This document shows positions 16,565 to 25,271 of a DNA stretch of 64,000 nt, piece by piece. The DNA is from DTU015 sp964641455 (lineage in GTDB: Bacteria > Bacillota > Sulfobacillia > Fermentithermobacillales > Fermentithermobacillaceae), in the NCBI GenBank assembly GCA_964641455.1, contig CAZXLH010000004.1, forward strand, positions 1 to 64,000. Reading direction: 5' to 3'. Made by a program: the position numbers and the translations under genes. The notes under the pieces were generated by a model. It did no database searches and was not told where the DNA came from. It worked only from the letters and a program-made list of their open reading frames with translations. Every line of letters begins with the position of its first letter. Position 1 is the stretch's first letter.

Positions 16565-18566
16565 GCTTGTTTCCCCTTAACCGTGATGGCCTGTCAGTTT
16601 GCTGTTCCAGTTCAAATATCATATCCCTTAATATTGCCGCCCTTTCAAATTCAAGGTTAGATGAAGCTTCTTTCATTTCTTTCATTAACTTTTCTATGAG
16701 TTTCGGTATGGATTGCTTGGGAATGTGCTTGTAATCTTTCTCTTTCAGCACTGCCTCAGGAGCCAAAGGCTTCTGATGTTGAATAACGTCGTGAATCTTC
16801 TTTTGAATTGTCTTAGGGGTGATTCCATGCTTTTTATTGTAAAGCGCTTGTTTGGCCCTACGCCTTTGAGTCTCCTTAATAGCTCTCTCCATTGAACCTG
16901 TTATCACGTCTGCATACATTATGACCTTGCCGTTAACATTTCTTGCAGCGCGGCCTATAGTCTGTATAAGCGACGTCTCAGATCTGAGAAACCCTTCTTT
17001 ATCTGCATCAAGTATGCAAACCAAAGATACCTCGGGAAGATCGAGCCCTTCCCTGAGAAGGTTAATGCCTACAAGCACATCAAAAGTTCCCAAGCGCAAG
17101 TCTCTGATGATTTCCATTCTTTCCAAAGTTTCAATATCAGAGTGCATATATCTCACCTTAACACCAATTTCACGTAAGTAATCGGTAAGATCTTCAGCCA
17201 TCCTCTTGGTAAGCGTAGTAACCAGAACCCGTTCATTTCTTGACGTTACTTTCCGAATTTGAGAAATTAAATCGTCTATCTGGCCTTTAACCGGATTCAC
17301 TTCTATTTCAGGATCAACCAGCCCTGTAGGCCTGACCACTTGCTCTACCACTTGAGATGCCCTTTCAAGTTCAAAGGGCCCCGGAGTGGCAGAAACATAA
17401 ATCACCTGGCCTGCCCTGTCCATAAACTCATCAAATGTAAGCGGCCTGTTATCAAAAGCAGACGGCAATCTAAACCCGTAGTTTACCAACGATTGTTTTC
17501 GCGAACGATCACCTGCATACATGGCACGAATTTGAGGAATGGTTACGTGAGACTCGTCTATTACAACCAAAAAATCATCTGGAAAGAAATCAAGAAGCGT
17601 ATATGGAGGCTCACCCTCTGCCCTTCCCGTAAGGTGCCTGGAATAGTTTTCGACACCCGGACAGTAACCCATTTCCTGAAGCATTTCAAGGTCAAACTTA
17701 GTTCGTTGCTCAAGGCGGTATGCTTCAAGAATCTTGCCATCATCCCTAAGTTGCTTTAACCTGTGTTTCAATTCTTCTTCAATTGCTAAGATCGCATTTT
17801 GCATTTTCTCATCTTTGACCACATAGTGTTTGGCCGGATAAATCATCACATGGTTCATTTGCGAAAGAGCCTGGCCGGTCAGCACATCAAATTCAAGAAC
17901 CCTGTCGATTTCGTCTCCGAACAGTTCAACTCTTATGCCCTTGTCTGTAGACCCGACAGGAAAAATTTCAACGGTATCGCCTCTTACCCTAAAGGTGCCC
18001 CGCTGAAAGTCAATATCATTTCGTGTATATTGAATATCTACAAGCCGCCTGAGTATCTCGTCACGATCTTTTATCATTCCTACACGCAAAGATAAAACCA
18101 AATCCCTGTAATCTTCAGGCGAACCAAGGCCATAGATGCATGAAACGCTGGAAACAACCAATACATCACGCCGTTCAAAAAGAGCGCAGGTTGCAGAGTG
18201 CCTAAGTTTGTCAATTTCTTCGTTTACCAAAGCATCTTTTTCTATATAAGTGTCAGTAGGAGCTAAGTACGCTTCAGGTTGATAATAATCATAGTAGCTG
18301 ACAAAATACTCTACAGCGTTCTTGGGAAAAAAGTGCTTAAACTCAGAGGCCAATTGAGCAGCCAAAATCTTGTTATGAGAGATAACCAGTACAGGCCGGT
18401 TTAGCCTGGCTACTGCATTGGCAATGGTAAAGGTCTTGCCTGAACCTGTTACCCCCAGCAAGATCTGATGCTTGTACCCTTTTTTGACCCCTGCGACCAA
18501 AGCGTCAATTGCTTCCGGCTGATCGCCTTTGGGTGTAAACTCTGACACTATATGAAAACCTGGCAT
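16551..18566 (-). CDS. uvrB: Excinuclease ABC subunit B
   Basis: UvrB is the DNA-loading helicase-like subunit that verifies damage. The 671 residues contain Walker A GVTGSGKTFT, the beta-hairpin region (YYDYYQPEAYL), DESH in helicase motif II, and the C-terminal UVR domain (LEFERAAILRDMI) that contacts UvrC. I take ATG 18566 as start because GGGGG lies 7 bp upstream; a second ATG two codons earlier sits too close to it. First gene of uvrB-uvrA-uvrC, whose genes overlap by 14 bp each, with a strong promoter and a LexA-like box directly upstream. Confidence 0.98.
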   Translation of the reverse strand: MPGFHIVSEFTPKGDQPEAIDALVAGVKKGYKHQILLGVTGSGKTFTIANAVARLNRPVLVISHNKILAAQLASEFKHFFPKNAVEYFVSYYDYYQPEAYLAPTDTYIEKDALVNEEIDKLRHSATCALFERRDVLVVSSVSCIYGLGSPEDYRDLVLSLRVGMIKDRDEILRRLVDIQYTRNDIDFQRGTFRVRGDTVEIFPVGSTDKGIRVELFGDEIDRVLEFDVLTGQALSQMNHVMIYPAKHYVVKDEKMQNAILAIEEELKHRLKQLRDDGKILEAYRLEQRTKFDLEMLQEMGYCPGVENYSRHLTGRAEGEPPYTLLDFFPDDFLVVIDESHVTIPQIRAMYAGDRSRKQSLVNYGFRLPSAFDNRPLTFDEFMDRAGQVIYVSATPGPFELERASQVVEQVVRPTGLVDPEIEVNPVKGQIDDLISQIRKVTSRNERVLVTTLTKRMAEDLTDYLREIGVKVRYMHSDIETLERMEIIRDLRLGTFDVLVGINLLREGLDLPEVSLVCILDADKEGFLRSETSLIQTIGRAARNVNGKVIMYADVITGSMERAIKETQRRRAKQALYNKKHGITPKTIQKKIHDVIQHQKPLAPEAVLKEKDYKHIPKQSIPKLIEKLMKEMKEASSNLEFERAAILRDMIFELEQQTDRPSRLRGNKHVSR

Positions 18567-18586
18567 TTCCATTCCCCCGCCAAATC

Positions 18587-18615
18587 ATTATAACTTCACC
18601 GGCCAATGCGATCAA
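18587..18615 (-). promoter_or_regulatory. Sigma-A promoter of uvrBAC
   Basis: On the minus strand TTGATC (18615-18610) and a perfect TATAAT (18592-18587) are 17 bp apart. The -10 lies 20 bp before the uvrB start, giving a very short leader. Confidence 0.82.
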
Positions 18616-18621
18616 ATGTTC
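18610..18621. promoter_or_regulatory. LexA (DinR) box overlapping the uvrB -35
   Basis: Minus-strand GAACATTTGATC matches 10 of 12 positions of the Gram-positive SOS operator core GAACATATGTTC (consensus CGAAC-N4-GTTCG), with the GAAC half perfect. It covers the -35 hexamer, a position where LexA would repress. uvrBA is a known SOS operon in B. subtilis. Confidence 0.6.
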
Positions 18622-18663
18622 TATACATAATAATAATGGAAATTTAAAAGCCAGGGTGAACTG

Positions 18664-19935
18664 CTATTTCTCAGACGGCTTCCCTTTGCCTATGTTCTTT
18701 AAGAACCTAAGCAAAACTCCCTCTGTGTAAGACCTGGCCATAGGTTGATCACCAGGTTGAGGAACAGGAATAAGGCCTAAAGCCTCAGACGATTGACGCT
18801 CAACATAGACTTTTTGAGGGCCGGAGCTTTTAGCGGATTCCAATATCCAAAAAGATACAGGCCCAATCGGCAAAGAGGCAAGTGCACAATCAAGGCTTTC
18901 TCTTGTATTGACTTCAATATCATTAACCAGGCAAATAATATTGCCGGTCTTAAGCCCTGCACTCTTAGCCGGGCTGCCTTCCACTACGTCAAGTAGCATT
19001 ACTCCTTTTTCCGTTGGCACATAAATAGGTTCGTGGCCAAACTCTTCTTTCAACCCCATTTTAATCACTATTTCGTGGCCAACCGGAGAAAACAATGCGG
19101 CTACCCAGGCAAATACAGGCCACTTCGAGGCTGCAATTGAAAGCAGCAGCAAAACAATACTAAACAGCATAAGGTTTCTTGAGGTACTCCTGGCCTTTTC
19201 TTTAGGGGAATTGGCAATGGCGATATCGCCATAACCGAGTGCAGCAATCACAGGCATCATAGCAAAAACCGGCTCGCCGGGCCCTGGTATTTCTGGTGAT
19301 TGAATTAAGGGCCACCAATCAGGAAGATGTATTAAGCCCTGCATAGATGATACATTTGGCAACTTAATAAGGAACAGCACAATGATGGGGATAGGCCAAA
19401 ACCGTTGGAGCGCGAACCCTCCAACTACGTCTCCGTTCTCATGAGAAACATAAACAGGGGTGGAACATGTATGCCCTGAAAGCCTTATTAAAAAGGCTTC
19501 TGCAGCGTGAAGGCCCGCTACGAGCGCCATAACGGCAGGCACATTGATTTTAGGCCAACCAAACACAAGATAACTTAGCCCTGCCAAACCGCCTGCGTAT
19601 GAATAACAAAGCAGCCTGGGGCTGAACAAATACAATATTACAGCGATAGGCAGTAAATAGGCAATACCGCTGTCTGTAACCGATACCCCTATAAGCACCA
19701 ATAAGAAACTGGCAAGTAACCCGCCAAGCAAGCCTAGACCTATAGCTCTTAATGTCTGATAAAACGCTTTGTTGCTTGCAGTACCGTAAAGGTTTTCTTC
19801 AGTACGCTGAATTCTGGCATACTGGCTTGCAACTAAAAACAAAACCACTAAATACAGTATATCTACTATTACATTAGAGAATATTCCCGGGTACGAACGT
19901 AAAATTGACCTAATAAGTTCAAACAGAGGGCTCAC
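18664..19935 (-). CDS. Polytopic membrane protein with C-terminal PDZ domain, MinJ-like
   Basis: The N-terminal two thirds contain about eight hydrophobic segments (for example ILYLVVLFLVASQYA, LGLLGGLLASFLLVLIGV); the C-terminal part is one PDZ domain with KSAGLKTGNIICLVNDIEV. Topology and place after ctpB match MinJ, the B. subtilis adaptor that brings DivIVA and MinD to division sites. Sequence similarity cannot be judged by eye, so MinJ-like is inference. The likely start is GTG 19935, 8 bp after AAAGGGG (423 residues), leaving a 34-bp gap from ctpB; a longer ATG reading from 20001 would overlap ctpB and lacks a ribosome site. Confidence 0.78.
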   Translation of the reverse strand: MSPLFELIRSILRSYPGIFSNVIVDILYLVVLFLVASQYARIQRTEENLYGTASNKAFYQTLRAIGLGLLGGLLASFLLVLIGVSVTDSGIAYLLPIAVILYLFSPRLLCYSYAGGLAGLSYLVFGWPKINVPAVMALVAGLHAAEAFLIRLSGHTCSTPVYVSHENGDVVGGFALQRFWPIPIIVLFLIKLPNVSSMQGLIHLPDWWPLIQSPEIPGPGEPVFAMMPVIAALGYGDIAIANSPKEKARSTSRNLMLFSIVLLLLSIAASKWPVFAWVAALFSPVGHEIVIKMGLKEEFGHEPIYVPTEKGVMLLDVVEGSPAKSAGLKTGNIICLVNDIEVNTRESLDCALASLPIGPVSFWILESAKSSGPQKVYVERQSSEALGLIPVPQPGDQPMARSYTEGVLLRFLKNIGKGKPSEK

Positions 19936-19969
19936 CTGCACTGCCCCTTTCATATGTCGAATAACAAGG

Positions 19970-21094
19970 CTACAAAGTCTGGTTGATTTCACTCCGGGCA
20001 AGTTCTATTGCTTTGGCAAGCTGTTCGTTATCGCCCTCTATAATTATGTCAGGCTCAAGCCCTTTACCATTAATTGAACGGCCGTTAGGAGTAAAATACT
20101 CGGCTATGGTCACTTTAATAACGGAACCGTCCTTGAGCCTGTAAGAGTTTTGAACTAAACCTTTGCCAAAAGTATTAGTGCCTACCAGTGTTCCTGCTCC
20201 GTAGTCTTGTATAGCGCCTGCTAAAATTTCAGAGGCACTTGCTGTACCCTGGTTAACCAGAACAAACAAGGGCATACCTAATCCTGTTCCTTCTGAACGG
20301 TAGCCGGTTTCTTCGAACGATTTCCCTTTTACGGTAACCACAGTTCCTTTAGGCACAAACAAATTGGAAATGTCAATGCACCTATCAAGCAACCCGCCCC
20401 CATTGTAGCGTAAATCAAGGATAATGGCTCTTGCTCCCTGGCTTTTTAGGTCTTCCAGGGCCATTGCCGTATCAACAGCAGAATGTTCATTGAATGTTAT
20501 AAGTTCAATGTAACCTATACCTTCTTGTTTCATTGAGTAGTCCACTGCAGGAATAGTTATCTCTTCTCTTATGATGGCGACATCAAAACTGTCTCCGTCC
20601 CGGTAGATAGTAAGCACAACTTCAGTTCCGGCAGGGCCCCTGATCAAAGACGCAGCCTCATCGCTGCTTGTAACGGGCTTGCCATCGACTTTGATAATTT
20701 GGTCATTAACTCTGAGCCCGGCCGCTTCGGCAGGTGTGCCTTTCATCGGCGATACAATACAAACCCTGCCGTCTCTTACATCTATGGTTACGCCAATCCC
20801 TGAAAACTCACCGCTTGTACGGATGTAAAATTCGTTCCACTCTCTCTGGGTCATGTATACAGTATAGGGATCGCCCAAAGAAGCTACGACACCTCGGGCA
20901 GCGCCTTCCAAAACCTGTGATTTGTCAAAATCTTTGTAGTAAGTTCTATCCAAAAGGTTCACTATGCCATAAACTTTGCCTACAGGGGTAAACTTGGCCA
21001 CAGCATAGGCACCTACGCCTGCAGTCACCAAAATTGCGACAATGGCAGTAATGATACACGATCTTATGACTCTGGATTTAGGTACCGTGTCCAC
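19970..21094 (-). CDS. ctpB: C-terminal processing peptidase, S41 family (CtpB-like)
   Basis: A 374-residue secreted serine protease: N-terminal signal anchor (about 10-32), a PDZ domain (GTPAEAAGLRVNDQIIKVDG, about 115-175), and the S41 catalytic domain with Ser in NQGTASASEILAGA and Lys in TFGKGLVQ, the Ser-Lys dyad of the family. In Bacillus CtpB cleaves SpoIVFA during sporulation signalling, which suits the spore genes elsewhere in the window; a vegetative wall role is also possible. It lies downstream of an envC-like gene, with a hairpin terminator in the 211-bp gap, and upstream of the MinJ-like gene. Confidence 0.93.
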   Translation of the reverse strand: MDTVPKSRVIRSCIITAIVAILVTAGVGAYAVAKFTPVGKVYGIVNLLDRTYYKDFDKSQVLEGAARGVVASLGDPYTVYMTQREWNEFYIRTSGEFSGIGVTIDVRDGRVCIVSPMKGTPAEAAGLRVNDQIIKVDGKPVTSSDEAASLIRGPAGTEVVLTIYRDGDSFDVAIIREEITIPAVDYSMKQEGIGYIELITFNEHSAVDTAMALEDLKSQGARAIILDLRYNGGGLLDRCIDISNLFVPKGTVVTVKGKSFEETGYRSEGTGLGMPLFVLVNQGTASASEILAGAIQDYGAGTLVGTNTFGKGLVQNSYRLKDGSVIKVTIAEYFTPNGRSINGKGLEPDIIIEGDNEQLAKAIELARSEINQTL

Positions 21095-21223
21095 TCAAGT
21101 CACCGTCTTTCTTAACATCCACAACCAATGCTGTAGAAGGATTTCATCTACGTCATATTCAGTCTAGCACAATTGAATGATTCACTCTAGATAATTTAAC
21201 CCCATCCGGGATATCAATTACTC

Positions 21224-21273
21224 AAACAATAAATAAGGCTACCCAAAGCCGGCAAGTTTGCCGCTGGGCAGCC
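21224..21273 (-). terminator. Hairpin terminator after the envC-like gene
   Basis: On the minus strand GGCTGCCCA ... TGGGTAGCC (one mismatch) encloses an inner CGGCAA/TTGCCG stem, making a long hairpin over 21273-21237 followed by a T-rich stretch at 21236-21224. It separates the ftsE-ftsX-envC transcript from ctpB. The rest of 21095-21223 has no other recognisable element; a ctpB promoter should lie there. Confidence 0.72.
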
Positions 21274-21305
21274 AAAAACCTGTTATATTTGGTTATGTAT
21301 CAAGT

Positions 21306-22475
21306 TTAGAACTCAACCCAGTTTCTGGGATTGGCAGTGGCGCCGTTGACCCTAACTTCAAAGTGCAGGTGTGGGCCTGTCGAAACTCCTGTGCTTCCTA
21401 CAAGCGCTACAGTTTGTCCTCGTGTCACTGCATCACCGGTATTTACCAAAAGTTTTGAAGCATGGGCATAAAGCGTAGAAATACCGCCTCCGTGGTCAAT
21501 AATCACATAAAGGCCGTATCCTGCATCCCTGGTCGCCAAGAGAACCGTGCCATCCTCTGCGGCCTTAATCGGAAGGCCGCTGTTAACTGCAATATCAACA
21601 CCACCGTGCCATTTGTAACGACCCAAAATCGGGTGCCATCTATTTCCATATTCCGAGCTAATCCATCCGCCGGATACAGGGCGTATCATGGAAAGCCCTT
21701 CTTTTTTCTCGCGCTGGTGGCCTTGAGCCTGCAGATCTCTGATTATCTGCTCCAAAGCCTTAGATTCCTGCTCAATTCTATCTAGAGCCGCTTCAAGTTG
21801 CTCACGGTCGTACTTTAACTGAGTCAAATACCGTTCTCTGTCTACACTGCGGGAAGCAACCATAGCCCTCTTCTCTTCTTGCTGGGCCTTGGCCCACTTG
21901 AGATCGTTCATGTCGTTTTCAAGGAGTTCTTTTTTCTCAGCAAGTTCCTGCCTCATTACCTTATATTCTTCAATCAGGCGTGCATCATCTTGGGCAATCT
22001 CCCGAAGATAATAGAGCCGAGCCATAAACTCGGAAACACTGCTTGAATCCAAAAGAATTTCAAGGTAAGAAGTTGTCCCGGCTTTATACATACAAACCAG
22101 CCTGTCGCTGAGAAGCTCTTTTTGCTCCTCGGTTTTCTTTTCTGTTTCGGCTATTTCCTTTTGGGTTTCTGCCATTCGATCATTCAGATACTGAATTCTG
22201 GCTATCAGGTAGTTAAGTTCTTTCTCAGACAAAGCCAGTTCCAATTCCAGATTTTCCAGTTCCTTTGCCACAGAGGCCTCAGAGCGCCGCTTTGAATCAA
22301 TTTGGTTCTTGAACTCATCAATTTCTTTTTGCATCTGCTCAAGTTCCCGGAATTTTTCATCAAGAACACCGGCCCTGGCAACAGAAGATCCGGAGCCCAT
22401 ACCTATAGCCATTTGCCATATTAGCAACGCAACCAAAACCAGCCAGCCGAAACGAGCAAACTTTCCTCTCCTCAT
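21306..22475 (-). CDS. Murein hydrolase activator, coiled coil plus M23/LytM domain (EnvC-like)
   Basis: A 389-residue secreted protein: signal peptide (about 8-36, ending near ARAG), a long coiled coil (about 38-250) rich in Glu, Lys and Leu, and a C-terminal M23 domain. The zinc ligands appear intact: H in KWHGGVDIA, the YAHASK motif, and HLHFEV. FtsEX transmits ATP hydrolysis to such coiled-coil partners to activate wall cleavage at septa; PcsB and EnvC are the textbook examples. Because the metal site is complete, this protein may cut peptidoglycan itself. It follows ftsX by 24 bp, ATG behind GGAGGT. Confidence 0.92.
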   Translation of the reverse strand: MRRGKFARFGWLVLVALLIWQMAIGMGSGSSVARAGVLDEKFRELEQMQKEIDEFKNQIDSKRRSEASVAKELENLELELALSEKELNYLIARIQYLNDRMAETQKEIAETEKKTEEQKELLSDRLVCMYKAGTTSYLEILLDSSSVSEFMARLYYLREIAQDDARLIEEYKVMRQELAEKKELLENDMNDLKWAKAQQEEKRAMVASRSVDRERYLTQLKYDREQLEAALDRIEQESKALEQIIRDLQAQGHQREKKEGLSMIRPVSGGWISSEYGNRWHPILGRYKWHGGVDIAVNSGLPIKAAEDGTVLLATRDAGYGLYVIIDHGGGISTLYAHASKLLVNTGDAVTRGQTVALVGSTGVSTGPHLHFEVRVNGATANPRNWVEF

Positions 22476-22499
22476 TGTTTATGTACCTCCGGAAAAATA

Positions 22500-23384
22500 T
22501 CAGACTTTCAAATGCCGCCTTACCGAAAAGGCCGAGCCTGCTATACCCACCATAACACCTGTCAACGCCATTATCCCGAACATGTCCGAAGCAGACGTAA
22601 AGTCAAGGTTAAACATAGGCATGAAAGGGATAAATTCTGCAATTTTTGTAAATATCCAATTGTAGACTCCTACCGCAAACCCGGTGCCTACAATACTTCC
22701 CAAAAACCCCAGAAGAATCCCTTCAAGCAAAAAAGGCGTGACAACAAAGCCGTCAGTAGCTCCCACAAGTTTCATTATCCCTATTTCTTGCCTTCGCGCA
22801 TCGATTGTCAGCCTTATGGAATTGCCGATTACCATTACTGCCACAACGCCTACAACCGCCATGCCTCCGATAGACAGATATTGAACAGCTCTGCCTATTG
22901 AAACAAGCCGCCTTGACACTTCTTCCTGATAGATTACATCGTCTACAATAGATATTTGCTTAAGTTCATCTACGACACCAGGAATTTTTTCAGCATTTGT
23001 TGTTTTTACCCTAACACTTGGAGGGAGCGGGTTCTCGTCTTCCAATGAATCAAGCACTGACGCTTTGTCCTGGAACATCTCCTTGAGTTCTTCAAGAGCA
23101 TCCTGCTTGCTTACGTATTTTACTTCACTGACACCGGCTATCTCTCGTATTTCCCCGACAACCTGTGATATTTGAGTGTTTGATGCTTCTTTGTCTATAT
23201 AAGCTTGAATTTCCATTTGGGTTTCAGCCATTTTGTACATGTAACCCAGGTTGATGCTAATCAAGAAACTGATTCCAAGCAGAAAAAGAGCCAAACCCGT
23301 TGTAAGCGATGAGAGAAATGACGATAGTTTATTTCTCCAAATGTTTTTGAATGACTGGGAAAACATATATCCGACTAATCTCAA
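22500..23384 (-). CDS. ftsX: Cell division protein FtsX
   Basis: FtsX is the membrane half of the FtsEX complex. The 294 residues show a cytoplasmic N-terminus (SQSFKNIWRNKLSS), TM1 at about 24-45, a large external loop that contacts hydrolase partners, and three further helices near 175-285, the standard four-helix layout. The start is a TTG that overlaps the ftsE stop (TTGA), preceded by AGAGGGGCG. Upstream of the envC-like gene, its likely partner. Confidence 0.95.
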   Translation of the reverse strand: MRLVGYMFSQSFKNIWRNKLSSFLSSLTTGLALFLLGISFLISINLGYMYKMAETQMEIQAYIDKEASNTQISQVVGEIREIAGVSEVKYVSKQDALEELKEMFQDKASVLDSLEDENPLPPSVRVKTTNAEKIPGVVDELKQISIVDDVIYQEEVSRRLVSIGRAVQYLSIGGMAVVGVVAVMVIGNSIRLTIDARRQEIGIMKLVGATDGFVVTPFLLEGILLGFLGSIVGTGFAVGVYNWIFTKIAEFIPFMPMFNLDFTSASDMFGIMALTGVMVGIAGSAFSVRRHLKV

Positions 23385-24061
23385 GAACTATACGCCCCTC
23401 TTCTCTCATCTCTGACAATTGACCCGTCTTTGAGTTCAATAACCCTTTTTCTTAACATGTTAACAGCGTCTTGAGCGTGGGTAGCTATAACAACGGTTGT
23501 GCCATAAATATTGGCGCGCTCCAAAATGGCGAAAATCTCCATGGACGTCTTTGGATCCAGATTGCCCGAAGGCTCGTCCGCAAGCAGAATATCAGGATTC
23601 CTTACAAGCGCCCGCGCAATGGCAACTCTTTGCTGCTCTCCGCCTGACAGTTCGTTGGGGTATGCATCTTTTCTGTTTTGCAATCCGACCAGAGTAAGTA
23701 CCTGGTTGGTCTTTCTTTGCATATCCCTTCTGGGGGTCCCTGTTACTTCCAAAGCAAAAGAGACGTTTTCCCATGCGGTCTTATCTTCCAGTAACTTGAA
23801 ATCTTGAAACACCACGCCGATTTTACGCCTTAAATAAGCAACGTCCCGGCGGCGTAACCTTGACAGATCCTTACCCAGAACAATAACCTGGCCGCCGGAA
23901 GGCAATGCTTCTCTGTACAAAAGTTTGATTAAAGTTGACTTACCTGCTCCGCTTGCCCCTACAATAAAAACAAATTCGCCCTTTTCGATTTTCAAACTTA
24001 CTGAATCAAGGGCTTTAATTTTGTTGTCGAACACTTTGGAAACATTTCTAAGACTGATCAA
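23381..24061 (-). CDS. ftsE: Cell division ATP-binding protein FtsE
   Basis: An ABC ATPase of about 226 residues: Walker A GASGAGKST, signature NELSGGEQQRVAIARA, Walker B ILLADEPSGNLD and the switch histidine in IATHAQD. It powers FtsX-dependent activation of septal wall hydrolysis. The most likely start is a TTG at 24061, 8 bp after AGGTGA, giving (M)ISLRNVSKVF, the usual FtsE beginning; a GTG at 24073 adds four residues but has no site. First gene of the ftsE-ftsX-envC unit. The 139-bp gap to the transketolase gene shows no promoter I trust. Confidence 0.96.
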   Translation of the reverse strand: MISLRNVSKVFDNKIKALDSVSLKIEKGEFVFIVGASGAGKSTLIKLLYREALPSGGQVIVLGKDLSRLRRRDVAYLRRKIGVVFQDFKLLEDKTAWENVSFALEVTGTPRRDMQRKTNQVLTLVGLQNRKDAYPNELSGGEQQRVAIARALVRNPDILLADEPSGNLDPKTSMEIFAILERANIYGTTVVIATHAQDAVNMLRKRVIELKDGSIVRDERRGAYSS

Positions 24062-24200
24062 TGAAAACGTCACCTGCCGAACTGTGTACCCAATACCATA
24101 CCAAAACCAACGACCTGCTACACTCTCTTATTATTCGACATTGTTTTACCTAATCCTGTTCCCGAAAAAATTGGAAATATTCGAATCTTAGAATTTTCGA

Positions 24201-25202
24201 TTAGGTATGTATCATTTGCCTTGCGGTTTGGCAGAAGTTGCTTGAAGTAAGCCCATACACTTCCAATAATTCCTCAGCCGAACCTGATTGGCCAAATTCA
24301 TCATTTATCCCCAAGCGAATCACACCGATAGGATGTTTTTCGCAGACAACCTCACATACAGCGCTGCCCAGGCCGCCAATTACGTTATGTTCCTCGCAAG
24401 TGATTATGGCAGTGCTGTTTTTGGCAATCTTAACTGTCAAGCCCCTGTCAATTGGTTTCACTGAAGCCATGTCTGCTACAAGGCAAGATACTCCTTCTTT
24501 TTCCAGTGCCCGGGCGGCTTCCAAAGCAGGCTGCACCGTAATCCCACAGGCAATGAAAGAAACGTCAAACGGCTGCTTTCCCGGACGGGCTTTGTGCAAC
24601 TCGCAACAAATTTGCTCCAAACTCTTCTCTGAATGCTCGGGCCACAAAACCAGGCCTTTGCCAATTTCAAAATCCGCCTCACGAGGAAACACAGATGGAA
24701 CCTTGGACCGTCCCAACCTTATGTAGACAGGCCCGTCATAGGACGCTGCAGCCTTTACAGCCAGCCTGGCCTGTATGGCATCGCAAGGCACAATAACCGT
24801 CATCCCGGGAATCGCACGCATCAAAGCGATATCTTCAATAGCCTGGTGGGAAGCCCCGTCAGGGCCAACTGTAATTCCTCCGTGGGAGGCTGCGATCTTG
24901 ACATTAAACTGTGGATACGCAATGGATTGGCGTATTTGATCATAAGCTCTGCCTGCAGCAAAAACGGCAAATGTAGAAGCGAACGGGATCTTGCCTGACC
25001 TGGCAAGCCCTGCCGCAATTCCCATCATGTTTGCTTCAGCAATTCCAACATTGAAGAACCTCTCGGGAAACTCTTTGGCAAAAACACCGGTTCTGGTTGA
25101 AGAAGATAGGTCTGCATCGAGCACTACTATGTTAGGATTTTGTTTGCCTAACTCTACCAGAGTTTCTCCGTAGGCATCCCTTGTCGCCTTCATCTCAGAC
25201 AT
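24201..25202 (-). CDS. Transketolase, C-terminal subunit
   Basis: A 333-residue protein equal to the pyrimidine-binding and C-terminal domains of transketolase (ATRDAYGETLVELG, GIAEANMMGIAAGLA, ASHGGITVGPDGASHQAIED). With the separately encoded N-terminal half it would form the active enzyme, moving two-carbon ketol units in the non-oxidative pentose phosphate path. Split transketolases are common in Clostridia and Archaea. The N-terminal half is directly upstream (69-bp gap); ATG behind AAAGGTGA. A 1-deoxyxylulose-5-phosphate synthase relationship is less likely because the two-gene split and the neighbours fit transketolase. Confidence 0.93.
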   Translation of the reverse strand: MSEMKATRDAYGETLVELGKQNPNIVVLDADLSSSTRTGVFAKEFPERFFNVGIAEANMMGIAAGLARSGKIPFASTFAVFAAGRAYDQIRQSIAYPQFNVKIAASHGGITVGPDGASHQAIEDIALMRAIPGMTVIVPCDAIQARLAVKAAASYDGPVYIRLGRSKVPSVFPREADFEIGKGLVLWPEHSEKSLEQICCELHKARPGKQPFDVSFIACGITVQPALEAARALEKEGVSCLVADMASVKPIDRGLTVKIAKNSTAIITCEEHNVIGGLGSAVCEVVCEKHPIGVIRLGINDEFGQSGSAEELLEVYGLTSSNFCQTARQMIHT

Positions 25203-25271
25203 TATCTATCACCTTTTTCAATCGTTATGTCAAATCAATAAATCAATATTGATCAATATGGCTACCCGCGC

